A stretch of DNA of 64,000 nucleotides from JALORV01 sp963775635 (GTDB lineage Bacteria; Pseudomonadota; Gammaproteobacteria; Burkholderiales; Burkholderiaceae_F), in contig CAVZJO010000003.1 of NCBI GenBank assembly GCA_963775635.1, forward strand, positions 1 to 64,000. The letters are read 5' to 3'. Both the position numbers and the translations under genes were made by a program. The notes under the pieces were generated by a model that made no database searches, was not told where the DNA came from, and saw nothing but the letters and a program-made list of their open reading frames with translations. Below, in pieces: positions 26,905 to 34,369 of this stretch; positions within the stretch are counted from its first letter, which is position 1, and each line of letters begins with the position of its first letter.

Positions 26905-27387
26905 TCAGCGGTCGGCGACCAGCATCTTTCCTCTGGCGGTCGCGACCAGTTCACCCGACTGGTTGTGCGCAGTGCAATCAGCCGCAACCAGCCCGCCTCC
27001 GAGTCGTGGCTTGGCCTCCACCGCGGTTACGGTCCACTGAATGCTGAGTGTGTCGCCGGGCCGCACCGGCGCCAGGAAGCGGGCGTTGTGCTCGACATAA
27101 CCGATTGCGGTTCCCGCAACGAGATTGCCGAACGGTGCGCTCATCAGCGCCGATGTCAGCACGCCATGCAGGACGCGGCTGCCGAAACGCGACGAACGCG
27201 CAAAGCCGTCGTCGATATGCAGCGGATTGAAGTCGCCGATCAGCTCGGCCCCGCGCGCGAGGTGCACATCAGTAATGGCGATTTCATTGCCGAAGGTATC
27301 GCCGACCCGAAACTCGGAAAAACACCGGCCGCCGTAATCCTGCGACTGCGTCGCCGCCGGCGGCCTTGCCGAGGGTTTGTGGGTCAG
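26905..27387 (-). CDS. MaoC-family hot-dog (R)-enoyl-CoA hydratase-like protein
   Basis: A single hot-dog domain of about 160 residues with the hydratase signature DFNPLHIDDGFARSSRFGSR (Asp and His dyad) and VLHGVLTSALMSA. It may hydrate enoyl-CoA or act in polyhydroxyalkanoate or fatty acid metabolism. It converges with the acyl-CoA synthetase gene. The start is odd: no ATG, GTG or TTG lies in frame at the expected place. A CTG at 27387 overlaps the stop of the upstream gene (CTGA) and gives the right length. Either a CTG start or a lost start through a consensus error. Confidence 0.8.
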   Translation of the reverse strand: MTHKPSARPPAATQSQDYGGRCFSEFRVGDTFGNEIAITDVHLARGAELIGDFNPLHIDDGFARSSRFGSRVLHGVLTSALMSAPFGNLVAGTAIGYVEHNARFLAPVRPGDTLSIQWTVTAVEAKPRLGGGLVAADCTAHNQSGELVATARGKMLVADR

Positions 27388-27755
27388 GGCCGGCCGCCCG
27401 GCAAGGTCCAGGCGCCGCGGCGCCCGGGCCGCGGACGGTAGGTGGCGTTGGCGATCGCCGCTGCCATCACCCGGTCGCGCTCGTCGGCCGTTGAGTCGAT
27501 CAGGCGGGTCACGTAGGCCGTCGGCAGATCCCGATAGCCGCGCCGATCGGGTCGAAAGGTGATCTGGCGCCAGCCGGTCTTGACGAGCCAGCACCACAAC
27601 GCATCGCTCATCCCGGCTTGCACCGTCATGCGCAGATCATCCCGGTGGATGCGCGCGCCCAACGGGGGCTTGGATCCGGGCGAGACGACACCGCGCGAGA
27701 CGCGAATTTTCAGCAGCGTCCGCACTCGGTCGCGTACCGGCCTAACGAGATCCAC
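27384..27755 (-). CDS. Hypothetical protein, paralogue 1
   Basis: A 123-residue basic protein I do not recognise. Its core RMTVQAGMSDALWCWLVKTG, then GYRDLPTAYVTRLIDSTADE and RDRVMAAAIANATYRP, is clearly homologous to the neighbouring 27816-28184 protein over about 80 residues. No signal peptide, membrane helix or cysteine motif. The start is GTG at 27755; the tail overlaps the probable MaoC start. The short helical core could be a DNA- or protein-binding domain, but this is a guess. Confidence 0.7.
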   Translation of the reverse strand: MDLVRPVRDRVRTLLKIRVSRGVVSPGSKPPLGARIHRDDLRMTVQAGMSDALWCWLVKTGWRQITFRPDRRGYRDLPTAYVTRLIDSTADERDRVMAAAIANATYRPRPGRRGAWTLPGGRP

Positions 27756-27815
27756 AGCTCATTGCCTCCAGGCCGGACTCTAGCGAGGACGACCGATGGA
27801 CGAATCCCCCCAAAG

Positions 27816-28184
27816 CTAAGGCGTGGTTGGACTGCGCTCGACGACGGCCGCCGCCACGCACGGGCGCGTGGCCTCGCGGATCGCGAGCAGCAGGACCTTT
27901 TGCCGGTCGTCGGGGTCCACGTCGTACAGGCGATTGACCAGTGAGGTCGACAGCGCCCGATAATGCAACCGGTTCTCGCCAGCGCGCAACTCACGCCAGC
28001 CTAGCGCCACCAGCCACTGCCACATCTCATCGGTCAGCCCGGCCTGAACCGTCATGCGCAATCCCGCACAGCACAGCGTCGCACCCATTTTGGGCTTCGG
28101 CGCATTGATCATCCGCGCAGGCGCCGGCTTCTTTCGGCCGAGCAGCTCCACCAGCGGTGTGTTCAGGATCGCAGCCAGATTCAT
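27816..28184 (-). CDS. Hypothetical protein, paralogue 2
   Basis: A 122-residue protein homologous to the gene just downstream (27384-27755): RMTVQAGLTDEMWQWLVALG, then HYRALSTSLVNRLYDVDPDD and RQKVLLLAIREATRP. ATG start at 28184; N-terminus MNLAAILNTPLVELLGRKKP. The pair arose by tandem duplication, and both copies remain open and keep the conserved W-W and Y-R pattern, so both are probably functional. No recognised family. Confidence 0.72.
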   Translation of the reverse strand: MNLAAILNTPLVELLGRKKPAPARMINAPKPKMGATLCCAGLRMTVQAGLTDEMWQWLVALGWRELRAGENRLHYRALSTSLVNRLYDVDPDDRQKVLLLAIREATRPCVAAAVVERSPTTP

Positions 28185-28266
28185 TTACCCCTCCAAACGG
28201 TCCTGTTCACTGTATCGGCGCGCAACACTGGATTCGATCCCACGTGGGTGTGATCGCGGAGAGGGG

Positions 28267-29082
28267 CTAGTCCGGCATCATCCGACGATCGGCCATCAAG
28301 TTCTGCAGGACCCGGATTTCATTTTCGCTGAATCCGGCCGCTCGGCGCGCCGCAACATTGATCGGTCCGCGCGGTGGTGCCAGCCGATAACGGCGGGTGA
28401 TCTCGTCCTGGACGACCAGCGGATCGCGGTCGCGCTCGCGGCACAACCAGTTGAACCAGCGATTGCCGATCGCCACGTGCCGGATCTCATCTTCGAGGAT
28501 GATGTCGAGGATGCAAACCGCCCGTTCGTCGCCGGCGGCGGCCAGCCCCGCCCGTACGCGCGGCGAAGCGTCCAGGCCACGCGCCTCGAGCGCGCGCGGG
28601 ACGGTCGCCATCCGGTCGAGCACGTCGTCAGCGCTACGCGCCGCCATCTCCCATAGCGCGTCGTGCGCGTCGAAGTCTCCATACGCATACCCCAGCGTCG
28701 CCAGGTGCTGCGACAGCAGGCGGAAATGCCGCGTTTCATCCAGCGCAACGTGGCACCAGTCGAAGTAGTACTCGAGCGGCATTCCGCCGAAGCGCCATAT
28801 CGCGTCTAGCGCCAGCGCGATGGCGTTGAATTCGATGTGCGCCAGCGAATGCAGCAGTGCAGCCCGGCCTTCCGGCGACTGCAGGCCGCGCTTTGGCACC
28901 TGTTTTGCCGGAACGAGCCGCGGACGCGCCGGCCGGGCGGGGATGGAGCCCACCGCCAGCGGCACGCTACGGGGATCGCATTCGGGGATTGTCGCCATCG
29001 CATCGACCGCGGCACAGCGATCGCCCGGATCGGCGATAGTGAGCGCATCGAGCGCGGCCGCACGCAGTTCACGATGGCTCAT
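28267..29082 (-). CDS. DUF455 ferritin-like diiron protein
   Basis: A 271-residue helical protein with ferritin-like diiron ligands: HIEFNAIALALD, then the E-x-x-H of ALDETRHFRLL and of ILEDEIRHVAIGNRWF. This matches the DUF455 (ferritin-like, MiaE-related) family; the reaction is unknown. The ATG at 29082 was preferred over one 30 nt upstream because the homology starts MSHRELRAAAL. It is divergent from hslO. The 221-bp gap 29083-29303 shows only a possible 23-codon ORF (29219-29290) without a good ribosome site. Confidence 0.85.
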   Translation of the reverse strand: MSHRELRAAALDALTIADPGDRCAAVDAMATIPECDPRSVPLAVGSIPARPARPRLVPAKQVPKRGLQSPEGRAALLHSLAHIEFNAIALALDAIWRFGGMPLEYYFDWCHVALDETRHFRLLSQHLATLGYAYGDFDAHDALWEMAARSADDVLDRMATVPRALEARGLDASPRVRAGLAAAGDERAVCILDIILEDEIRHVAIGNRWFNWLCRERDRDPLVVQDEITRRYRLAPPRGPINVAARRAAGFSENEIRVLQNLMADRRMMPD

Positions 29083-29303
29083 GATGGCGCCCCTGCACAC
29101 GGCGAGTGCCACCGGGCTCTGCCAGTGCGCGGAGTATCGTCGGCCCTGAAGGTGCAGGCCATCTTTCTCCCATCCCGCTTCGCGTGCCTGATTCGAATCC
29201 CCATGAGCATCATTGCGGCATGCACTCGAACACCGCCGACTATATTCGACGCGGCCAGCACTACAAGGAGGCGTTGAGGCGCATCGCCTAACTTGTTCGA
29301 CCG

Positions 29304-30212
29304 ATGTCGGATCGCCTGATCAAGTTCCTGTTCCGCGGTGCGCCGGTGCGCGGCGAACTGGTGCGTGTATCGGATGCGTGGCGCGAGATGACTGCGCACC
29401 ACAGCTACCCGCCGCCCGTGAAGCGCCTGCTCGGAGAAATGGTGGCCGCAGCAGCGCTGCTCGCCAGCAACATCAAGTTCAACGGTGCCTTGATCATGCA
29501 GGTCCATGGCGATGGACCGGTGAAGCTGCTGGTTGTCGAATGCCAACCGGACCTTTCGCTGCGTGCCACGGCGAAGCTCGGCGACGAACCGGTCGACGAT
29601 GGCGCGTCGATGGGCGCGCTGATCAACCGGGGCGGGCGCGGTCGCTTCGCCATCACGCTCGATCCGCGCGACCCTCTGCCGGGCCAGTCGCCCTATCAGG
29701 GCGTGGTATCGCTCGACGGCGAGTCGATGGCGGACGTGTTGGAGTCGTACATGCGCCGCTCCGAGCAACTGGAGACGCGGCTGGTACTCGCCGCCGACGA
29801 CGACGCCACGGCCGGCCTGCTGCTGCAACGGCTGCCCGACCATGGCGGTGCCACGCCGGTCACCGACGAGGATGCGTGGGACCGCGCGACGACGCTCGGG
29901 GCCACGGTGCGGCCTGAAGAGCTATTGCGGCTCGCGCCGGAGACCCTCGCCCGGCGCCTGTACGGGCAGGAGCAGCTCGATCACCAGGCCACGCTGGTGC
30001 CTCGCTTCGCGTGCACCTGTTCGCGCGAGCGCATCGGCAAGATGCTCGTCTCACTCGGACGCGACGAGGTCGACTCCATCATCGACGAACTCGGCGCCGT
30101 CATGGTCACCTGCGATTTCTGCAGCCGGCAGTATTCGTTTGACGCGGTCGACGTGGCCCAGCTGTTCGTCAGCGGCGACACGGCCGAACCGGACGATCGG
30201 ACGCGGCACTAG
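29304..30212 (+). CDS. hslO: Redox-regulated chaperone Hsp33
   Basis: Cytosolic holdase switched on by oxidative stress through a zinc centre. The 302-residue protein has the Hsp33 N-terminal domain (SDRLIKFLFRGAPVRGELV, SYQGVVSL-like loop SPYQGVVSLDG). It also has the redox cysteines CTC (near residue 235) and CDFC (near residue 268), the CxC-x(~30)-CxxC arrangement needed for switching. The TAG stop is the first part of a solo copy of the palindromic element's terminal repeat. It converges with the SAF oxidoreductase gene, with 18 nt between stops. Confidence 0.95.
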   Translation: MSDRLIKFLFRGAPVRGELVRVSDAWREMTAHHSYPPPVKRLLGEMVAAAALLASNIKFNGALIMQVHGDGPVKLLVVECQPDLSLRATAKLGDEPVDDGASMGALINRGGRGRFAITLDPRDPLPGQSPYQGVVSLDGESMADVLESYMRRSEQLETRLVLAADDDATAGLLLQRLPDHGGATPVTDEDAWDRATTLGATVRPEELLRLAPETLARRLYGQEQLDHQATLVPRFACTCSRERIGKMLVSLGRDEVDSIIDELGAVMVTCDFCSRQYSFDAVDVAQLFVSGDTAEPDDRTRH

Positions 30213-30226
30213 GGCCTGTTCACGCT
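30210..30226. repeat. Solo terminal repeat of the palindromic element
   Basis: TAGGGCCTGTTCACGCT, identical to the outer end of the 22379-22644 element with its flanking TA, begins exactly in the TAG stop of hslO and fills the 18-bp gap to the convergent gene. No internal part of the element is present, so it is either an excision remnant or a preformed target-like sequence. Confidence 0.7.
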
Positions 30227-30230
30227 AGCG

Positions 30231-31535
30231 CTAAACGCAGACCGCCTCCATTTCGCGCCGGAATCGCACTGCCGGTGCGTCTTCGTCGATCTCGACATCG
30301 CTCCAGCGCACCGACGCTCCGGCCGCCACTGCGCGCTGCAGTCGCACGCGGTGAGCCAGGCCAAGCGGCAGGCCTTCACGCTGCAACGAATCGGCAGCCG
30401 GCATCACCCGGCCGTAGACCGTCGCGCCGCCTTCGCCGTCGAGCAACTCGCCGCTGGCCAGATCGCGCTTGGCCGTAGCGACCACATCGGCGTTGAAACC
30501 GAGCGGGGCGCCCGTCGGTTCGCCGCGCAGACCGACGCTCGCGACGCTGATGCCCAGTTCGAGGCCGATCAGGTGAAACGGCTTGTACAGCGCCGAGTAC
30601 TGGCCACTCGGGTCCGTGACGAGACCATATTCGCGGAAGCATCGCTCGACGTATTCGCCGTCGCCCGAAAACACCACGTAGACGCCCCAGCGCAGGTCAC
30701 GCAGAACCGGGCTGCCATCCCGCTGCAGGCTCGAGATCACCTCGACCTGCCCGCGGTGATGCAGTACCCCTCCTTCGCTGTGCGGACGCAGGATCGTCGG
30801 CAGGTCATCGACGCCGCACGGCGGGAATGAAAGCCCGTCCGGGGCGTGGAGGCCGGTCGCGTTGGCCACCGCACACATCTCGATCGCGCTCTTGGTTCCA
30901 TCGAGGAACGAATTGAACATCTGCGCGTTCAGCCCGCCGCGCCGTGCGTCTTCAACGCTGAGGCCGTAATGGCGCCAGACCGTTTCCGGCGTCGAGGCGT
31001 GATACTCGGGCAGGTACTTGGTGCCTTTGCCGGCGGCGACGACTTCGAACCCCGCGGCGCGTGCCCAGTCGACCAGTTCGCAGATCAGCGCGGGCTGGTC
31101 GCCATAGGCCAGCGAATACACGATGCCGGCCTCCTGCGCGCGGCGCGCGAGCAGAGGGCCTGCGAGTGCATCGGCCTCGACATTGACCATGATGATGTGC
31201 TTGCCGCGCTCGCAGCACGCCAGCACGTGCTCGATGCCGGCCGCAGGTGAGCCGGTGGCATCGATCACGATCTCGACATCCTGCTCGTCGATCATGCGCC
31301 GGGCATCGTCGAAGTAGCGCAGTGCGGCGATCGCGGATTCGCTCCACCCGACCGAATGCAACGCTTCCCTGGCGCGCTGCGGATCGAGGTCGGCGATCGC
31401 GACCACCCGCACGCCGGGCGTGTGACGAACCTGGGCCAGATACATCGAACCAAACTTGCCGGCGCCGATCAGCCCGACGTGGATGGGCTTCCCGCGCTCC
31501 TCGCGCTGCTTCAGCAATCGATGCAGGTTCAACAA
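30231..31535 (-). CDS. NAD(P)-dependent oxidoreductase with SAF domain
   Basis: A 434-residue protein with an N-terminal Rossmann domain (HVGLIGAGKFGSMYLAQV near residue 20), a homoserine-dehydrogenase-like middle part (VDATGSPAAGIEHVL-like IDATGSPAAGIEHVLACC) and a C-terminal SAF domain (GEGGATVYGRVMPAADSL). Members are known around sugar-acid and apiose-type catabolism, but the substrate here is unknown. No ATG fits: tandem TTG codons at 31535 and 31532 follow GAGG at proper spacing, so the start is probably TTG. It follows ftsB by 16 nt and may be read from the pyrG-eno operon. Confidence 0.78.
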   Translation of the reverse strand: MLNLHRLLKQREERGKPIHVGLIGAGKFGSMYLAQVRHTPGVRVVAIADLDPQRAREALHSVGWSESAIAALRYFDDARRMIDEQDVEIVIDATGSPAAGIEHVLACCERGKHIIMVNVEADALAGPLLARRAQEAGIVYSLAYGDQPALICELVDWARAAGFEVVAAGKGTKYLPEYHASTPETVWRHYGLSVEDARRGGLNAQMFNSFLDGTKSAIEMCAVANATGLHAPDGLSFPPCGVDDLPTILRPHSEGGVLHHRGQVEVISSLQRDGSPVLRDLRWGVYVVFSGDGEYVERCFREYGLVTDPSGQYSALYKPFHLIGLELGISVASVGLRGEPTGAPLGFNADVVATAKRDLASGELLDGEGGATVYGRVMPAADSLQREGLPLGLAHRVRLQRAVAAGASVRWSDVEIDEDAPAVRFRREMEAVCV

Positions 31536-31551
31536 TGACCTCGCAGGCGGT

Positions 31552-31860
31552 TCAGCGTGGGGCCTCGGGGGTGGAAGTCGACGGTTCCGGACGGCCGACA
31601 AACTGAAACAGCACCTCGCCCTCGCGCACCATGTTGAGCTGGTAGCGCGCCCGCTCGGCAATCGCTTCGTTGCCCTCGCGCAAGCTGGCGACTTCGGCGG
31701 CGGCCTCAGCGTTGCGTGCCGCCAGCGCCCGGTTGGTCGCGCGCTGCGCCGTCAACTGGCGGTCGAGTTCCCAAACCCGCAACCATCCGCCCTTGCCGAA
31801 CCACAGCGGATACTGGATCGCCACCAGCATGAGGGCCAGCACGATGCCGAGTATCCGCAT
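31552..31860 (-). CDS. ftsB: Cell division protein FtsB
   Basis: Small bitopic divisome protein bridging FtsL and FtsQ. The 102-residue product has one N-terminal membrane helix (LGIVLALMLVAIQYPLWFG) and a periplasmic coiled coil (LDRQLTAQRATNRALAARNA) with the conserved GEVLFQF end. Located 4 nt after eno, as is typical. Confidence 0.93.
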   Translation of the reverse strand: MRILGIVLALMLVAIQYPLWFGKGGWLRVWELDRQLTAQRATNRALAARNAEAAAEVASLREGNEAIAERARYQLNMVREGEVLFQFVGRPEPSTSTPEAPR

Positions 31861-31864
31861 TGCC

Positions 31865-33148
31865 TCAGCGCAGGTTGTAGTACGCGCCGCGGCCAGGATA
31901 GCTGGCGGTCTCGCCCAGATCCTCCTCGATGCGCAGCAGCTGGTTGTACTTCGCGATCCGGTCCGACCGGCTCATCGAGCCGGTCTTGATCTGCATCGCG
32001 TTGGTGCCGACCGCGATGTCGGCGATCGTCGAGTCCTCGGTCTCGCCCGACCGGTGGCTGACCACCGAGGTGTAGCCGGCGCACTTGGCCATCTCGATCG
32101 CAGCGAAGGTCTCGGTCAGCGTGCCGATCTGGTTGATCTTGATGAGGATCGAGTTGGCGAGCCGCCGGCGGATGCCTTCGCGCAGGATCGCTGTGTTGGT
32201 GACGAACAGATCGTCTCCGACCAGCTGTACCCTGGTACCCAGACGCTCGGTCAGCGTCGCCCAGCCATCCCAGTCGTCTTCGGCCATGCCGTCTTCGATC
32301 GAGATGATCGGATACTTCTCGCACCAGGTCGCCAGCATGTTGGTCCAGTCGGCCGCCGACAGCACCAGACCTTCGCCATCCAGGCGATAGCTGCCTTCGC
32401 GATGGAACTCGCTCGCCGCGCAGTCGAGCGCGATAGCCACCTGCGACCCGGCCGCGTACCCTGCCGCGTCGATCGCCTGCAGGATGAGCTCGATCGCCGC
32501 TTCGTGGCTCGCAACGCTCGGCGCGAACCCGCCCTCGTCGCCGACGGCCGTGCTCATGCCGTTCTTGTCGATCAGCTTTTTCAGCGCGTGGAACACCTCG
32601 GCGCCGTAGCGCACCGCTTCCGAAAAGCTCGGCGCGCCGACCGGAACGATCATGAACTCCTGCAGGTCGAGGCTGTTGTTCGCATGCGCGCCGCCGTTGA
32701 TCACATTCATCATCGGCACCGGCATCGACATCGGCCCGCTGCCGCCGAAGTAGCGGTATAGCGGCAGCCCGGCCTCCTCGGCCGCGGCCTTGGCCACCGC
32801 CATCGACACCGCCAGCGTCGCGTTCGCTCCGAGCCGGGCCTTGTTCTCGGTGCCGTCCAGTTCGATCAGGGTGCGATCGAGGAACGCCTGCTCGTTCGCC
32901 TCCAGCCCCATCACGGCTTCCGAAATCTCCGTGTTGATGTTCTCGACCGCCCGCAGAACGCCCTTGCCTCCGTACCGGCCCGCCTCGCCGTCGCGCAGTT
33001 CGATCGCCTCGCGCGAGCCGGTGGAGGCGCCGCTCGGGACCGAAGCGCGCCCCATCACACCGCTTTCCAGCAGCACGTCGCACTCGACCGTGGGATTGCC
33101 GCGCGAATCGAGGATCTCGCGGCCGATGATGTCTACGATGGCGCTCAT
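31865..33148 (-). CDS. eno: Enolase
   Basis: Interconverts 2-phosphoglycerate and phosphoenolpyruvate; also a degradosome component in many proteobacteria. The 427-residue protein has the N-terminal IVDIIGREILDSRGNPTVE, the active-site region around SGASTGSREAIELRD and the family signature ILIKINQIGTLTET. Length is standard. Downstream of kdsA and a DUF1330 gene; ftsB follows. Confidence 0.98.
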   Translation of the reverse strand: MSAIVDIIGREILDSRGNPTVECDVLLESGVMGRASVPSGASTGSREAIELRDGEAGRYGGKGVLRAVENINTEISEAVMGLEANEQAFLDRTLIELDGTENKARLGANATLAVSMAVAKAAAEEAGLPLYRYFGGSGPMSMPVPMMNVINGGAHANNSLDLQEFMIVPVGAPSFSEAVRYGAEVFHALKKLIDKNGMSTAVGDEGGFAPSVASHEAAIELILQAIDAAGYAAGSQVAIALDCAASEFHREGSYRLDGEGLVLSAADWTNMLATWCEKYPIISIEDGMAEDDWDGWATLTERLGTRVQLVGDDLFVTNTAILREGIRRRLANSILIKINQIGTLTETFAAIEMAKCAGYTSVVSHRSGETEDSTIADIAVGTNAMQIKTGSMSRSDRIAKYNQLLRIEEDLGETASYPGRGAYYNLR

Positions 33149-33175
33149 GTTGTTGTTGGTCAGGAGGTGAATCGT

Positions 33176-33475
33176 TCAGCCGGGCACGCCTTCGACAAGG
33201 ACCATGTTGAAGTATTCGGTCGCGCCGGCGCGCTTCTCGCGTACCTGGCGGTATGCGCTCTCTGCGTACCACTTCTTGGCCGCCTCGTAACTCGGGAACT
33301 TCAGCACCGCGAGCCGCGGCGGCTGCCAATCGCCCTCGAGCGTTTCGAGCTTGCCGCCGCGCACGATGTATTCGCCGCCCTGCGCGATGATCGTTGCCGG
33401 TGCCGCCGCCATGTACTCCTTGTAGCGTTCTGGATCGGTGATCTTCATTTCGACGATGACGTAGCCGGCGGCCAT
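33176..33475 (-). CDS. DUF1330 domain-containing protein
   Basis: A 99-residue ferredoxin-fold (dimeric alpha-beta barrel) protein: GYVIVEMKITDPERYKEYM, GGEYIVRGGKLETLEGDW and PSYEAAKKWYAESAY are all typical of DUF1330. No known activity. It sits between kdsA (8-nt gap) and eno, an order frequent in betaproteobacteria. Confidence 0.9.
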   Translation of the reverse strand: MAAGYVIVEMKITDPERYKEYMAAAPATIIAQGGEYIVRGGKLETLEGDWQPPRLAVLKFPSYEAAKKWYAESAYRQVREKRAGATEYFNMVLVEGVPG

Positions 33476-33483
33476 ATGCGTTC

Positions 33484-34338
33484 CTAGTGAAAATCGCTCT
33501 CGATGAAACCCTTCTTCTTTGCAACGCGGTCGAGCTCGACCAGCGTTTCCAGCAATTCCTTCATTCGGTCAAGTGGCACCGCATTCGGGCCATCGGACTT
33601 CGCCTCGGCGGGGTTCGGATGGGTTTCCATGAACACGCCCGCCACGCCGGTGGCCACCGCCGCGCGCGCCAGCACCGGCACGAACTCGCGCTGGCCGCCG
33701 CTCGACGTTCCCTGCCCGCCCGGAAGCTGGACCGAGTGCGTCGCATCGAACACGACCGGCGCGCCGGTCTCGCGCATGATCGCCAGCGATCGCATGTCGG
33801 AGACCAGGTTGTTGTAGCCGAACGAGGCGCCGCGCTCGCAGGCGAGGAAGCGGTCCTCGGCCAGGCCGGCCTCGCGCGCCGCATCGCGCGCCTTGTCGAT
33901 CACATTCTTCATATCGCCGGGCGCGAGAAACTGGCCCTTCTTGATGTTGACCGGCTTGCCGCTGACTGCGCACGCGCGGATGAAATCCGTCTGGCGGCAC
34001 AGAAACGCCGGCGTCTGCAGCACGTCGACCACCGCGGCAGCCGGCCCGATCTCGTCCTCGGAGTGCACGTCGGTCAGTACCGGAACGCCGACCTTGGAAC
34101 GAACCTCGGACAGGATGCGTAATCCCTCGTCGATGCCGAGTCCGCGAAAGCTGGTGCCGGAACTGCGGTTCGCCTTGTCGTAGCTCGACTTGTAGATGAA
34201 CGGTACACCGACGGCGCGCGTGATCTCCCTCAGCGCACCCGCCGTATCGAGCGCCATCTGCGGTGACTCGATGACGCAGGGTCCGGCAATCAGGAACAGC
34301 GGACGGTCGAGGCCGACGTCGAAGCTACAGAGCTTCAT
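33484..34338 (-). CDS. kdsA: 3-deoxy-8-phosphooctulonate (KDO-8-P) synthase
   Basis: Condenses arabinose-5-phosphate with phosphoenolpyruvate to KDO-8-phosphate for the lipopolysaccharide inner core. The 284-residue TIM barrel has FLIAGPCVIES, YKSSYDKANRSS, QTPAFLCRQTDFI and METHPNPAEAKSDGPN. The ATG at 34338 was chosen over one 84 nt upstream, since homology begins MKLCSFDVG. Part of pyrG-kdsA-DUF1330-eno-ftsB. Confidence 0.96.
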   Translation of the reverse strand: MKLCSFDVGLDRPLFLIAGPCVIESPQMALDTAGALREITRAVGVPFIYKSSYDKANRSSGTSFRGLGIDEGLRILSEVRSKVGVPVLTDVHSEDEIGPAAAVVDVLQTPAFLCRQTDFIRACAVSGKPVNIKKGQFLAPGDMKNVIDKARDAAREAGLAEDRFLACERGASFGYNNLVSDMRSLAIMRETGAPVVFDATHSVQLPGGQGTSSGGQREFVPVLARAAVATGVAGVFMETHPNPAEAKSDGPNAVPLDRMKELLETLVELDRVAKKKGFIESDFH

Positions 34339-34369
34339 CGAGTGGCGGTCGCAAGGCGCCGAGGATCGT

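Noticed and set aside
28196..28215. GGTCCTGTTCACTGTA resembling the element's terminal repeat
   Set aside because: Only about 12 of 16 positions match, there is no partner repeat and it is not at a stop codon; probably chance.
29219..29290. 23-codon ORF starting MHSNTADYIRRG upstream of hslO
   Set aside because: No Shine-Dalgarno before it. The AAGGAGG is inside it and too far from the hslO start to decide anything.
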